DNA from: Aquimarina sp. Aq78
GTDB taxonomy: Bacteria > Bacteroidota > Bacteroidia > Flavobacteriales > Flavobacteriaceae
Direction: 5' to 3'
Assembly (NCBI RefSeq): GCF_900299525.1
Contig: NZ_OMKA01000036.1
Coordinates: 1-64,000 of the forward strand
Length of the DNA: 64,000 bases
The notes under the pieces are model-generated. The model was given only the letters and a program-made list of their open reading frames with translations. It was not told the DNA's origin and made no database searches. This document shows positions 53,401 to 62,816 of the stretch, in pieces. Every line of letters starts with the position of its first letter. The stretch's first letter is position 1. The position numbers and the translations under genes were made by a program.

Positions 53401-56400
53401 CTGATCTAGATATTGAGGTAAAGGAAACTGAGGCAAATGAGGATATACAAAGTAATAAACCTTACCAAACAGGAGATATTGCTATTGTTGGGATAGCGGG
53501 CCGTTATCCTAAGGCCAAAAACATGAGCGAATTCTGGAACAACCTAGTTCAAGGAAGAGATTGTGTTGAAGATATACCCGATACCCGTTTTGAGCAACGC
53601 CTTCATAATAAATTTTCAGAGAAATACCGTGGAGGATTCATTGACGATGTAGATAAATTTGATTCACTGTTTTTTAATATCTCTCCTAGAGAAGCAGAAT
53701 ATTTGGATCCTCAAGAAAGGCTTTTTCTTGAAGTGGCTTGGGAAACACTCGAAGATGCTGGTTATTATCCAGAAACATTAATAGACGACAATACTCCCCG
53801 AAATATAGGAGTTTATGTAGGAGCAGTATGGACACTTTATCAAGTGATCGGTACAGAAGAAAAACTAAAAGAGAATTTTGTTAGTCCCAGTTCACATTTA
53901 TGGGGCATTGCCAATCGCGTGTCATATGCTTTTAACCTTTCTGGCCCGAGTTTACCTATAGATACAGCTTGCTCCTCGAGTCTAAGTGCATTATATCTGG
54001 CCTGTGAAGCAATCTATAAAGGAGAATGCTCTGGTGCCATTGTAGGCGGAGTTAATCTTGATGTGCATCAAAGTAAAATAGATATTAATAAAAGTGGAGG
54101 AGCACTTTCAGCAGATGGTGTATGCCGTACCTTCGGTAAAGATGCTAACGGCTATGTAGCTGGTGAAGGCGTTGGTGCCGTTTATATTAAACCTCTTGAT
54201 AAAGCAGTAAAGGACGGAGATCATGTTTACGGAGTGATCAAAGGTATCGCCGTCAATCATGGTGGAAAAACCAGTGGATTTATGGTGCCCAGCCCTAAAT
54301 CACAAGCACAGGTAGTTACTGCAGCATTAGAAAATGCAAAAATCGACGCCCGAAGCATTGGTTATGTCGAAGCGCACGGAACAGGGACAGAACTAGGTGA
54401 CCCTATCGAAATTTCGGGTTTAACTACTGCCTTTCAGGAATATAATGTAGATAAACAAGAATGTTCTATAGGTTCAGTAAAAACCAATATTGGACACCTT
54501 GAAGCCGCAGCGGGTATCGTAGGATTGCATAAGGTACTCTTGCAAATGAAATATAGAAAACTTGTTCCTTCCCTGCATTCTTCTGAGTTAAATCCTTTCA
54601 TCGATTTTAAAAATTCACCTTTCTATGTAGAGCAAACGGTTAAAGAATGGAAACCTAAGGAAATTGATGGTGTTCAATACCCTCTTCGAGCAGGAATTAG
54701 TTCTTTTGGAGCAGGAGGAGCCAATGCACATATTATCATTGAAGAATATGTAACTCCGGTTGAGCAACAAAAAGAATTACCTTCAAAATTTAAAGAGTAT
54801 ATCTTTCCGCTTTCAGCCAGAAATGAAGGTCAACTTCGGGAAACAGCAGTTCGCTTGCGCACATTCCTTCAGAAAGATTTATCAGAAGAAGAACTACTTA
54901 ACAGTAAAGATATAGCACATACTTTACAAATAGGAAGAAAATCTTTTGATCATCGCCTAGTTATTATTGCAAAAACAAAAAAAGAACTGGTTCAAAAACT
55001 TACTTCATTTATTGACGGCAAGCAAGACAATACGATGCATGTTGGAGAAGTAAAAAACAGTCAAAATATTACACGTTTATTAAATCGTAAGGAAAAAGAA
55101 GAGTTTATTAAATTCCTATCTCAAAGCGGAGATTTAAGTAAACTAGCCCAACTCTGGAGCGTTGGATTTCTTGCAGATTGGCAAGGAATACAAGCCCTGG
55201 AAACAGGAGTAAAGATTTCTTTACCAACTTACCCTTTTGCAGATAAGCGACACTGGATTTCTGATGATACTTCAGAATCATCTAACCTTACCTTACATTC
55301 AACCACAGCCCTTCATCCGTTAATCGATTCCAATGAATCGACATTCGAAAGACAGGTTTTCAAGAAAACTTTTCATGACAAGGATTTCTTTATATATGAT
55401 CATCTGGTATCAGAAATCCCAACTTTACCAGGTGTTGCTTATCTGGATTTTGCAAGAAAAGCCGGAGAACTGGCAACAGGAAGAAAGGTTCAAATAATTA
55501 AAAATATTCTCTGGCTAAGCCCGCTCACTGTAGTTGATTCGGCCCCCAGAGAAGTATGTATAGAATTGAAACCTAACGGAGGATTAGTACATTTTGAAGT
55601 ATTTAGTGAAGAAGAAAATAATACAAAGCAAATATATTCACAAGGAAAACTTATATATGCAACTCATCAGGAGTTAACTGCAGAACCCGAATATATAGAT
55701 TTAGAAGAGATTCGTACAAGATGTGCAAAAGTTACCCATGGAAAGGAAGCATATCCACTTTTTAAATCACTGGGATTGGATTTGGGGCCAAGTTTTCAGG
55801 TGCTTCAGGATATTTTCAAAAATGACGATGAAATATTAGGAGAACTCCTTATTCCAGAAATCCGAAATAACGATTTTAATGATTACCTGCTCCACCCTTC
55901 CCTTGTGGATGGTTCTTTTCAAGCAGGTATGGCGGCACAATTAGGAGCACAAACCGGAGAGATGTTTGTACCGTACTCAATTGGTGAAGTCGAAATTTTA
56001 CAACCGCTAAAACCAAAATGTTTTAGTTACGTCAAAAAGGTAAATAATCCTGGTTCTAAGGTGTCCAAAGTGAATGTTTTTATTGTGGATGAGGATGGAA
56101 TGATACTTGTAAAAATTAGGGAGTCTATAGGAGTTCCACTGGTTAGTGTTCACGAAAAGCCGGATCAGACCAAAGAAGAAGAATATTCAAAACTGTATTA
56201 TTCTCACGAATGGCAGGAATCTTCATTAGAACAAGAAAAAGTAACACTTGATAAATCAGGGCCTATTTTACTTTTTAGTCCAGATGAAAAACTCCGAAAA
56301 GTTTATAAAAATCGATTTAAGAAAGGTGAAGATATTATACTGGTCGAACCTGGAGATTCTTATGAGGAATTAGGTGATCAGAGGTACAAGATCAATCCAC

Positions 56401-59400
56401 AAAATGATGAGAATTTTAAGAAGCTTTTTGAAGCTTTGAATAAGGATGTCATCAAGAAAATATGTTTTGCGTGGCCAATAGATATAGCATTAAAAGAAGA
56501 AGGCGAGTATAACGAAGACTTTTTAGGTAGATCGTTTAATAAAGGCATTTATTCTTTCCTTATCCTATGTCAATCACTGATCGAAAAAAAGCTTGATAAT
56601 GTTCAATTATTATATCTGTATTTAGGGCAAAATGATAGTATCCAACCACATCATGAAGCAATAAATGGATTTGCTAAAACCCTTCAGATGGAGCATCCAA
56701 AACTGTATTGCAAGATTTTGGAAATCCAACAGTCAAAGAGTTCTTATGATAAAATCCTGGATATAGTTTTGACAGAGTTACATCCTGATACTTTCAGTGC
56801 GATGACTATTCGTTACCAGGAAGAAGAACGTTATATCAGAAAAGTAAAAGAATTTTCTCTACTCCAAGCTAAAGATTCTGGCCCTACCGATGGTTTGGGA
56901 TTGAAAGAAAAAGGTGTATATATTATTACCGGAGGAGCAGGAGGGTTGGGGCTCATATTTGCCGAATATTTAGCGACTCAATGCAAAGCACGATTGGTAC
57001 TTACTGGCAGATCTAAACTCTCTAGTGAACGTAAAGCCAAGTTAGATGAATTAAATGAAACTGGTGCCGAGGTAATGTATATGTCAACCGATGTTTCTAC
57101 CCATAAAGATGTTGAGAACCTTATTAAAAAGACTAAATCGAAATTTGGAGAAATCAACGGAATCATTCACAGTGCAGGTGTTTTAAGAGATTCATACATC
57201 AGAAATAAAACACGTGAAGAAATGGAGGCGGTTTTTGCTCCTAAGGTATATGGAACTCTCTATTTGGATGAAGCAACCAAAGATGAAAACCTGGACTTTT
57301 TTGTGATGTTTTCATCCCTTGCAGCAGTTGGAGGAAATGCAGGCCAGTGTGATTATTCATTTGCCAACCACTTTATGGACTCCTTTTCCGGTAAACGAAA
57401 ATCATTAAAGGAAAAGGGAGAACGATCAGGAGTAACACTAAGTCTCAATTGGTCTTTGTGGGCAGATGGAGGAATGAAATTGGATGAACAAACTGAAATC
57501 TTCTTCAAAAAGAATCTGGGAATAAAACCTTTAAGTATTGAAACTGGCCTGGAAGCATTTGAGAAAGGTCTTCATGCCAAAAAAACTCAATTCATAGTAT
57601 TAGAAGGAATACAGGAAAAAATAGAAAGAGCCTGGGGCATTAATGAGAAGAAAATTTCAGAACCTGTATCAACAAGCGATGTAACCTCACTTGACTCTGA
57701 AGTACAGGTGGTGGATCAAAAGACAGATAAGGAATTGTTCACGATAGTTCGGAGTACACTATCTGAAATTGTTATGGAATTATTGAAACTGGATCCAGAA
57801 GATATTTCGTACGACAAAATATTATTAGATCTGGGGTTTGATTCCATAGGTCTAACAACTTATGCAAACCGAATTAATGAATTTTATAAATTGGATGTAA
57901 CTCCAGTACTCTTTTTTGAATACCCTTCAATTAAGGAAATCGCAATATTTCTCTCGAGAGAGCATAAAAATGAAGTATTGGGTGTTCATAAAGTTTCAGG
58001 TGCTTCTACTTTATCAGACACCAAGAAAGAAGCTACTCAATCTTCAACAGAAAAAGAAAAATATGTTGATGGGGAGAGAGTTGTATTTAACATTGATAAA
58101 GGATGGAATGGCAGTGGATCGGATCAACAATCACATACTCAAACCTCGGGAATAGGATTATCCACAGAAAGCCGTTTTATTGATCAGCCAATCGCTATAG
58201 TTGGTATGAGCGGTGTTATGCCAGGATCAAAAGATTTAGAGGAATTTTGGGAAAACTTGGAAAACGAAAAGAATTTAGTCTCTGTAATTCCTGAAGATCG
58301 CTGGAATTGGGAAGACTACGACGGAGATCCTTTTAAGGAGAAAAATAAGACCAACTCTAAATGGGGAGGTTTTATGAATGACGTAGATAAGTTTGATCCA
58401 TCATTCTTTGGAATTTCTCCCAGAGAAGCAGAAATGATGGATCCACAGCAACGAATATTTTTAGAAACCGTCTGGAAAGCTATTGAGGATTCGGGACATA
58501 AAGTTTCTGACCTGTCAGGCACCAAAACAGGTCTATTTGTTGGGGTAGCGACTAGGGATTATGCAGATTCATTGGTAGATAATCAAATTCCGCTTGATGG
58601 ATATACCGCTTCAGGAAACTCCCATTCTGTATTGGTTAACCGGGTTTCTTTCCTATTAAACCTTCGTGGGCCTAGTGCTCCACTTGATACAGCATGTTCC
58701 AGTTCTTTGATTGCAATCCACAGGGCAATAGAATCGATACATACAGGAAGTTGTAATATGGCAATAGTCGGAGGAGTACAGTTAATGCTTACCCCTGCAG
58801 CTTATATTTCATTTGGGATGGCAGGTATGTTAAGCGGTGACGGGAAATGCAAAACCTTTGATAAGAGTGCAAATGGATATGTGCGAGGAGAGGGGTCAGG
58901 AGCTATATTCCTTAAACCTCTGGATAAAGCAGAAGCCGATAGAGATCATATTTATGCAGTTATAAAAGCAACTACCGAAAACCATGGAGGAAAAGTCACC
59001 ATGCTTACGGCTCCTAACCCTGTAGCCCAAACTGATTTGCTGGTTGAAGCCTATGAAAAGGCTCATGTTGATCCCTCAACAATTGGATATATCGAATGCC
59101 ATGGTACTGGTACCAGTTTAGGCGATCCTATTGAAATTCAGGCTCTGAGTAAAACATTTTCAGAATTATATAAAAAGCATAATAAAGCTTCAGCAGAAAC
59201 TCCTCATTGCGGTTTATCCTCTGTAAAAACTAATATTGGTCATCTAGAGACAGCCGCTGGAATAGCTGGTGTCCTGAAAGTATTATTATCTCTCAAGCAT
59301 AAAAAAATACCAGCGACACTCCACTTTGAAGAACTCAATCCATACATCAACCTTAAAGGAAGTCCGCTGTACATAGTGGATAAAACACAGAACTGGGAAA

Positions 59401-61031
59401 CTATAAAAGATGATCAAGATAATACCTTACCCAGAATAGCGGGAGTAAGCTCTTTTGGTTTTGGCGGAGCAAATTCTCATATCGTTTTAGAAGAATATAT
59501 TCCGAAGGAAGATCATTCACCAGTTCAATCGGAAGAACCACATATCATTGTGCTTTCAGCAAAAACCGAAGACCGACTTAAAGTGTATGCTCAATTGCTA
59601 TACGATCACGTAGAAAAACATAATGATGATCTTTCGGATCTTGCTTTTACACTACAAATTGGTAGGGATGAGATGGCTGAACGTTTGGGACTAGTTGTAA
59701 GTTCAACCGAACAACTGAAAGAAAAACTTTCTGTTTATCTCAGTGAAAAAGAAAATATAGAAGATGTTTTCTACGGAAGGGTTAAACAAAATAGCGCTGC
59801 TGTAATAGACTCCACAGAAAATAATGACTTCTCAGAAAACCAGATAAATAAATACATTAATGATAAGAATTATTCTAAGCTAGCAGAAGCTTGGGTAAAA
59901 GGTATTAATATTGATTGGATGCAACTTTATAAGCAGGCAATCCCCAGACGCATTAGTTTGCCAACATATCCTTTTGCACGTGAGAGATACTGGTTTAATC
60001 TGGCTGATAGTGAAAAATCAAAATCTGATGGAGAATTTGAAAAACTTCATCCGTTGTTACATTATAATTCTTCAACGCTAAGTCAGCAATGCTATACTTC
60101 AATCTTCAGTGGCAAAGAATTTTTTGTAAAAGATTATGAGATACAAGAGCAAAATGTGATGCCTCTTGCTACCTATTTGGAAATGGCCTATGTAGCAGTA
60201 GAAAAAGCGATGCCAGATCTTAATGAATCGATAATTCTGGAGTTACAAAATATTTCATGGGAACACCTGTTTACTTTTAAGGAAAAAAGGGAAGTCAACA
60301 TATCTCTTTTTGAAAATGATTACAAAGGAGTTGACTATGAAATTTATAGTACAGAAGGAGAAAAAGAAATAATTCATTGTCAAGGACAAGTTGCACCAGG
60401 AAGAGATCAGGCTTCAACAAAACTTGATATAATGCAACTCAAAACTCACTTCGCAGTAGAACCACTGGATCCTGAAAAACTGTATGATATTTTAGAGCAA
60501 ATGGATATGAGTTATGGTTCTTCTCTTAAAGGAATAAAAGCCTTTTATAGGGGAGAAGATCAAATACTTGCTCGGTTAAGTTTACCAAAAACTGTGGAAG
60601 ATAATTATGAAAATTATACTCTTCATCCAAGTATTCTGGAGAGTTCATTTCAATTAGCAATTGGTTTATTGACCGATCTGGATCCGCAATTAAACCAACC
60701 CTTATTACCATTTGAAATAAGATCTATGACATTATTTTCTCCCTGCGATAGAGAATTGTATGCCTGGGTACGATACTCAAAAGGAAGTAAACCAGAGGAT
60801 GATATAGGGAATATAGATATTGACCTCACCAATATATCAGGGGAGGTATGTATTAAAATGAAGTCTTTGTCATTCGATAACTCCTTACATAAGCAGTCTA
60901 TTAAAAATTCACATAAGGATTTTGAAATGTTAATAAATGCCATACAGAATTATGATTCAAACCAAACAGAATATACTGATACAGAAGATCACACTGTAAG
61001 TTTTGATAAATTATTAAAGGATGTATACTAA
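50493..61031 (+). CDS. trans-AT polyketide synthase with ACP, DUF2156-like and tryptophanase-like opening domains
   Basis: A 3512-residue multidomain protein. Order: ACP (about 1-85, Ser43 in GIDSF); DUF2156/lysyl-phosphatidylglycerol-synthase-like domain (about 165-465, with GSKMRRLRYQVSKFER, IIDEWCAP and SLGGTYG); PLP-dependent beta-eliminating-lyase domain resembling tryptophanase (about 515-945, DTTRIVENALFI, Lys752 as likely PLP lysine, AAGGAPVS); KS1 (about 992-1420, Cys1160, His1295, His1335); DH1 (about 1605-1880, His1637 and Asp1806 kept, Gly of HxxxG changed to Glu); KR (about 2135-2330, Ser2275, Tyr2288); ACP (Ser2451 in GFDSI); KS2 (about 2565-3000, Cys2735); and a degenerate DH (about 3180-3460, Tyr3215 and Glu3383 in place of the catalytic His and Asp). 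KS1 is followed by an AT-linker remnant but no AT, so malonyl is loaded in trans. Gene ends without an ACP and the aminotransferase gene follows 15 bases on. Confidence 0.9.
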   Translation: MIDKEILLESTEDYLKSLISEFAEISIGDNCVSTPFQELGIDSFRILQIIKKLEEEFGTLPKTLLFENFNIGDLSHYFVDKYEEVLREKFKKEGDDSYVTEHSDEETSNPTKEISKVVNSQLKNTSQKTAILILEKEANKHPELQELVKKLFNQYKNEGSASRGTRNIAPNLFIGANKKGYFNYSRYKDIILVYSYTGAKDYLPVITEEIYQYCTNNDFELNLFTVEEVNSIGGVLFTATPFGVLSRVNIKDFTLQGSKMRRLRYQVSKFERTGKCRTEEYQNGSDKEVDKNIARIIDEWCAPRTMVNPLIHMVKEEILSGNLSTEHRLFLTYLDDVLQNVILISRLSSEENGYLMDLEFYPKEMPLGGLEFAIVNIIKILETEECTTLSLGGTYGCKLDSSPNADSELDKTLDYLRGQNIFNDEGNLQFKNKFRPEHNTVFLSRPVGSNPDNVTDIIMMIADPMKMQTSDEENHTFSKLNKQAAAPELKTRKQDISNTIGKFNQVKENQQEEKYGLVIAGEERSVILSEYGYNPLNIPDDQVTFDLKTDSWAQLELPAIQNQLGFLYTQLQQPVDLVESLKSIFPFSYFTLTTAGRTAERAFCKSWSKKGKVLQNLLFPTAIFHQIENGFAPIELPHPEVYRLDSEEQYKGNLNWENLKKQVEEDPKSVAFVFIEMNDNAAGGAPVSLQHLKQVKNFLSEYAIPLVFDTTRIVENALFILEHENEFIGKNVWDVVKEMTSYADAIITSLAKNFCVDKGGLIGTNDVELYNKIQKFIQEESIGLDVIDKKVIALSFHNKNKIETRVRNRLQSVRTIWRALKQQGIPVVQPALGHCILIDVKQVPEFKSFKYPVASFVSWLYLSTGIRAGAHNVGMQKDTEINNLVRLAIPVGLKHEKIEEITNRLVKAFKEKNNISEILPEENQAETFGNIYTNFKLKKYHNPSGEVVSKALNSGVSSIDSVTKGKSTQADLDIEVKETEANEDIQSNKPYQTGDIAIVGIAGRYPKAKNMSEFWNNLVQGRDCVEDIPDTRFEQRLHNKFSEKYRGGFIDDVDKFDSLFFNISPREAEYLDPQERLFLEVAWETLEDAGYYPETLIDDNTPRNIGVYVGAVWTLYQVIGTEEKLKENFVSPSSHLWGIANRVSYAFNLSGPSLPIDTACSSSLSALYLACEAIYKGECSGAIVGGVNLDVHQSKIDINKSGGALSADGVCRTFGKDANGYVAGEGVGAVYIKPLDKAVKDGDHVYGVIKGIAVNHGGKTSGFMVPSPKSQAQVVTAALENAKIDARSIGYVEAHGTGTELGDPIEISGLTTAFQEYNVDKQECSIGSVKTNIGHLEAAAGIVGLHKVLLQMKYRKLVPSLHSSELNPFIDFKNSPFYVEQTVKEWKPKEIDGVQYPLRAGISSFGAGGANAHIIIEEYVTPVEQQKELPSKFKEYIFPLSARNEGQLRETAVRLRTFLQKDLSEEELLNSKDIAHTLQIGRKSFDHRLVIIAKTKKELVQKLTSFIDGKQDNTMHVGEVKNSQNITRLLNRKEKEEFIKFLSQSGDLSKLAQLWSVGFLADWQGIQALETGVKISLPTYPFADKRHWISDDTSESSNLTLHSTTALHPLIDSNESTFERQVFKKTFHDKDFFIYDHLVSEIPTLPGVAYLDFARKAGELATGRKVQIIKNILWLSPLTVVDSAPREVCIELKPNGGLVHFEVFSEEENNTKQIYSQGKLIYATHQELTAEPEYIDLEEIRTRCAKVTHGKEAYPLFKSLGLDLGPSFQVLQDIFKNDDEILGELLIPEIRNNDFNDYLLHPSLVDGSFQAGMAAQLGAQTGEMFVPYSIGEVEILQPLKPKCFSYVKKVNNPGSKVSKVNVFIVDEDGMILVKIRESIGVPLVSVHEKPDQTKEEEYSKLYYSHEWQESSLEQEKVTLDKSGPILLFSPDEKLRKVYKNRFKKGEDIILVEPGDSYEELGDQRYKINPQNDENFKKLFEALNKDVIKKICFAWPIDIALKEEGEYNEDFLGRSFNKGIYSFLILCQSLIEKKLDNVQLLYLYLGQNDSIQPHHEAINGFAKTLQMEHPKLYCKILEIQQSKSSYDKILDIVLTELHPDTFSAMTIRYQEEERYIRKVKEFSLLQAKDSGPTDGLGLKEKGVYIITGGAGGLGLIFAEYLATQCKARLVLTGRSKLSSERKAKLDELNETGAEVMYMSTDVSTHKDVENLIKKTKSKFGEINGIIHSAGVLRDSYIRNKTREEMEAVFAPKVYGTLYLDEATKDENLDFFVMFSSLAAVGGNAGQCDYSFANHFMDSFSGKRKSLKEKGERSGVTLSLNWSLWADGGMKLDEQTEIFFKKNLGIKPLSIETGLEAFEKGLHAKKTQFIVLEGIQEKIERAWGINEKKISEPVSTSDVTSLDSEVQVVDQKTDKELFTIVRSTLSEIVMELLKLDPEDISYDKILLDLGFDSIGLTTYANRINEFYKLDVTPVLFFEYPSIKEIAIFLSREHKNEVLGVHKVSGASTLSDTKKEATQSSTEKEKYVDGERVVFNIDKGWNGSGSDQQSHTQTSGIGLSTESRFIDQPIAIVGMSGVMPGSKDLEEFWENLENEKNLVSVIPEDRWNWEDYDGDPFKEKNKTNSKWGGFMNDVDKFDPSFFGISPREAEMMDPQQRIFLETVWKAIEDSGHKVSDLSGTKTGLFVGVATRDYADSLVDNQIPLDGYTASGNSHSVLVNRVSFLLNLRGPSAPLDTACSSSLIAIHRAIESIHTGSCNMAIVGGVQLMLTPAAYISFGMAGMLSGDGKCKTFDKSANGYVRGEGSGAIFLKPLDKAEADRDHIYAVIKATTENHGGKVTMLTAPNPVAQTDLLVEAYEKAHVDPSTIGYIECHGTGTSLGDPIEIQALSKTFSELYKKHNKASAETPHCGLSSVKTNIGHLETAAGIAGVLKVLLSLKHKKIPATLHFEELNPYINLKGSPLYIVDKTQNWETIKDDQDNTLPRIAGVSSFGFGGANSHIVLEEYIPKEDHSPVQSEEPHIIVLSAKTEDRLKVYAQLLYDHVEKHNDDLSDLAFTLQIGRDEMAERLGLVVSSTEQLKEKLSVYLSEKENIEDVFYGRVKQNSAAVIDSTENNDFSENQINKYINDKNYSKLAEAWVKGINIDWMQLYKQAIPRRISLPTYPFARERYWFNLADSEKSKSDGEFEKLHPLLHYNSSTLSQQCYTSIFSGKEFFVKDYEIQEQNVMPLATYLEMAYVAVEKAMPDLNESIILELQNISWEHLFTFKEKREVNISLFENDYKGVDYEIYSTEGEKEIIHCQGQVAPGRDQASTKLDIMQLKTHFAVEPLDPEKLYDILEQMDMSYGSSLKGIKAFYRGEDQILARLSLPKTVEDNYENYTLHPSILESSFQLAIGLLTDLDPQLNQPLLPFEIRSMTLFSPCDRELYAWVRYSKGSKPEDDIGNIDIDLTNISGEVCIKMKSLSFDNSLHKQSIKNSHKDFEMLINAIQNYDSNQTEYTDTEDHTVSFDKLLKDVY

Positions 61032-61046
61032 AGGAAAGATAAGGTC

Positions 61047-62816
61047 ATGATAGCAATCGACGATATATTGGAAAAAATTGTTTCAAAGGAAATAGAGAAA
61101 AAAGAAGCTTTAAGATTCTTTGAAGAATTACCCGAAAAAGAGAAAAGTTATTTGGTTTCTAAACTAAAAACGCATTTATCAAATAATGCTAACTCGGTTG
61201 AGAATAACTTTTCTGAAAAAAAAGAAAGAACACTTAAGGCAGTGACTGAGCTTCAGTTAAATGAAGAACATAAGGGATTCATTGATCAAATGGCTCAGAA
61301 ACTGGAAAAAAATGCACCAAAATCCAAAGAAAATGCATCTGAGTGTCAGACATATTTTGTAGATCAAAGAAGAACCGGAGGATTGAAAAAAGCATTAAAA
61401 CGCTTACAATTTCATCTAACGTATAGCGAGTGTGATGGAGCATACCTTTATGATATTGATGGTAATAAATACATTGATATCGCTAGTGATAATGGAGTTA
61501 ACTTATTTGGTCATCAACCAGACTTTATAAAAGAAGCGATCTCAAAACGGCTGGATAAAGGGTATCCTTTGGTAGGATATACAGAAGAGCTTTCTCAGGC
61601 AACCAAACTTTTTAGTGAACTTACAGGCCATGAAAGGGTGCTCTTTACACAATCTGGTACAGAGGCAGTTATGTGGGCAGTAAGGATTGCTCGCGCGGCT
61701 ACTCAAAAGAAAAAAATAGTAATTTTTGAAGGAGCATATCATGGATTATCTGATACAGTACTTGCAGCCAAAGATCAGTTTGGCAATAGTATAGCAATGG
61801 GACTTGGAATGATCCAGGAATTTGCCGATGAGCTTATTGTACTGGATTATGGAAATATGGAAGATCTGAGTATCATTGAAGATAGAGCAGATGAGATTGC
61901 TGGGGTTTTGGTAGAACCAGTACAATCCAGAAACCCAAATAATCAACCTGTTGAATTCTTGAAAGAAGTGCGTAAGCTAACACTCGAAAAGAATATTTTG
62001 TTGATTATGGATGAAATGATCACTGGATTTAGAGTTTCCTGTAGCGGAGTACAAGGCCTTTGGAAGATTAAAGGAGATCTTGCTACTTATGGAAAAATCC
62101 CTGCCGGTGGTATGCCTTCAGGAATGATCGCCGGACTTACTAAATACATGAATTATGTAGATGGTGGAACATTTGACTATGATGATGAATCGATGCCTAG
62201 TGTTAAAAAGGCACTTATGGCTGGTACGCATACAAGAAACCCAATTAAACTCGCTGCAACACTAGCAATACTTACCGAAATTAAAAAAAGGAGTTCAACT
62301 TCAGAAAACAAAACCGATGAGTCGAATTCTTGTTTCTTACAAGAATTAAATGAAAAAACCAGACTTATGTGCGAAGAACTGAATTCTTTTTTTAAGACTA
62401 AAAATGTACCATTGATAATCGAGTATTTCAGTTCATTATTCAGATTTAAATTTCTTGATGATCCCAATGGAGTGGTAAAAGAGCTAGTTTTTGTTTTGAT
62501 GAGAATAAATGGTGTTGAAACCAGCCCCTCAGGCAACTGCTTTTTAACATTAGCACACTCTGATAAGGATATTAAATCCATTATAAGAGTTGTAAAGAAA
62601 AGCATTGATACGTTAATGAAGCAAAACTTCTTTTATATATCTGATAGTATTGAAGAAGATGAAATTAAAGAAGATATCCGGTCGACAATATCTACTATTC
62701 CTGATATGAGAAACGATCCCGAGCAAGAATCTATAAAAAATGATCAAATGGAAAAACTAAGGAAATTAATTATTTCTGATTTGAACAATTTCCAGGAAAA
62801 AGAAGTAACGATATGA
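61047..62816 (+). CDS. PLP-dependent class III aminotransferase of the PKS line
   Basis: A 589-residue protein. A ~110-residue N-terminal part opens with DDILEKIVSKEIEKKEALRFFEELPEKEK, like helical docking domains of trans-AT PKS. The aminotransferase core (about 115-430) is of the glutamate-1-semialdehyde aminomutase/MycA AMT type, with ERVLFTQSGTEAVMWAVR, DEMITGF and Lys350 in TYGKIPAGGMPSG binding PLP. In mycosubtilin synthase such a domain turns a beta-keto into a beta-amino group. It sits between a KS-DH degenerate half-module and an ACP, so the same role is likely here. A ~70-residue C-terminal extension is charged and unassigned. It overlaps the next gene by four bases (ATGA). Confidence 0.88.
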   Translation: MIAIDDILEKIVSKEIEKKEALRFFEELPEKEKSYLVSKLKTHLSNNANSVENNFSEKKERTLKAVTELQLNEEHKGFIDQMAQKLEKNAPKSKENASECQTYFVDQRRTGGLKKALKRLQFHLTYSECDGAYLYDIDGNKYIDIASDNGVNLFGHQPDFIKEAISKRLDKGYPLVGYTEELSQATKLFSELTGHERVLFTQSGTEAVMWAVRIARAATQKKKIVIFEGAYHGLSDTVLAAKDQFGNSIAMGLGMIQEFADELIVLDYGNMEDLSIIEDRADEIAGVLVEPVQSRNPNNQPVEFLKEVRKLTLEKNILLIMDEMITGFRVSCSGVQGLWKIKGDLATYGKIPAGGMPSGMIAGLTKYMNYVDGGTFDYDDESMPSVKKALMAGTHTRNPIKLAATLAILTEIKKRSSTSENKTDESNSCFLQELNEKTRLMCEELNSFFKTKNVPLIIEYFSSLFRFKFLDDPNGVVKELVFVLMRINGVETSPSGNCFLTLAHSDKDIKSIIRVVKKSIDTLMKQNFFYISDSIEEDEIKEDIRSTISTIPDMRNDPEQESIKNDQMEKLRKLIISDLNNFQEKEVTI

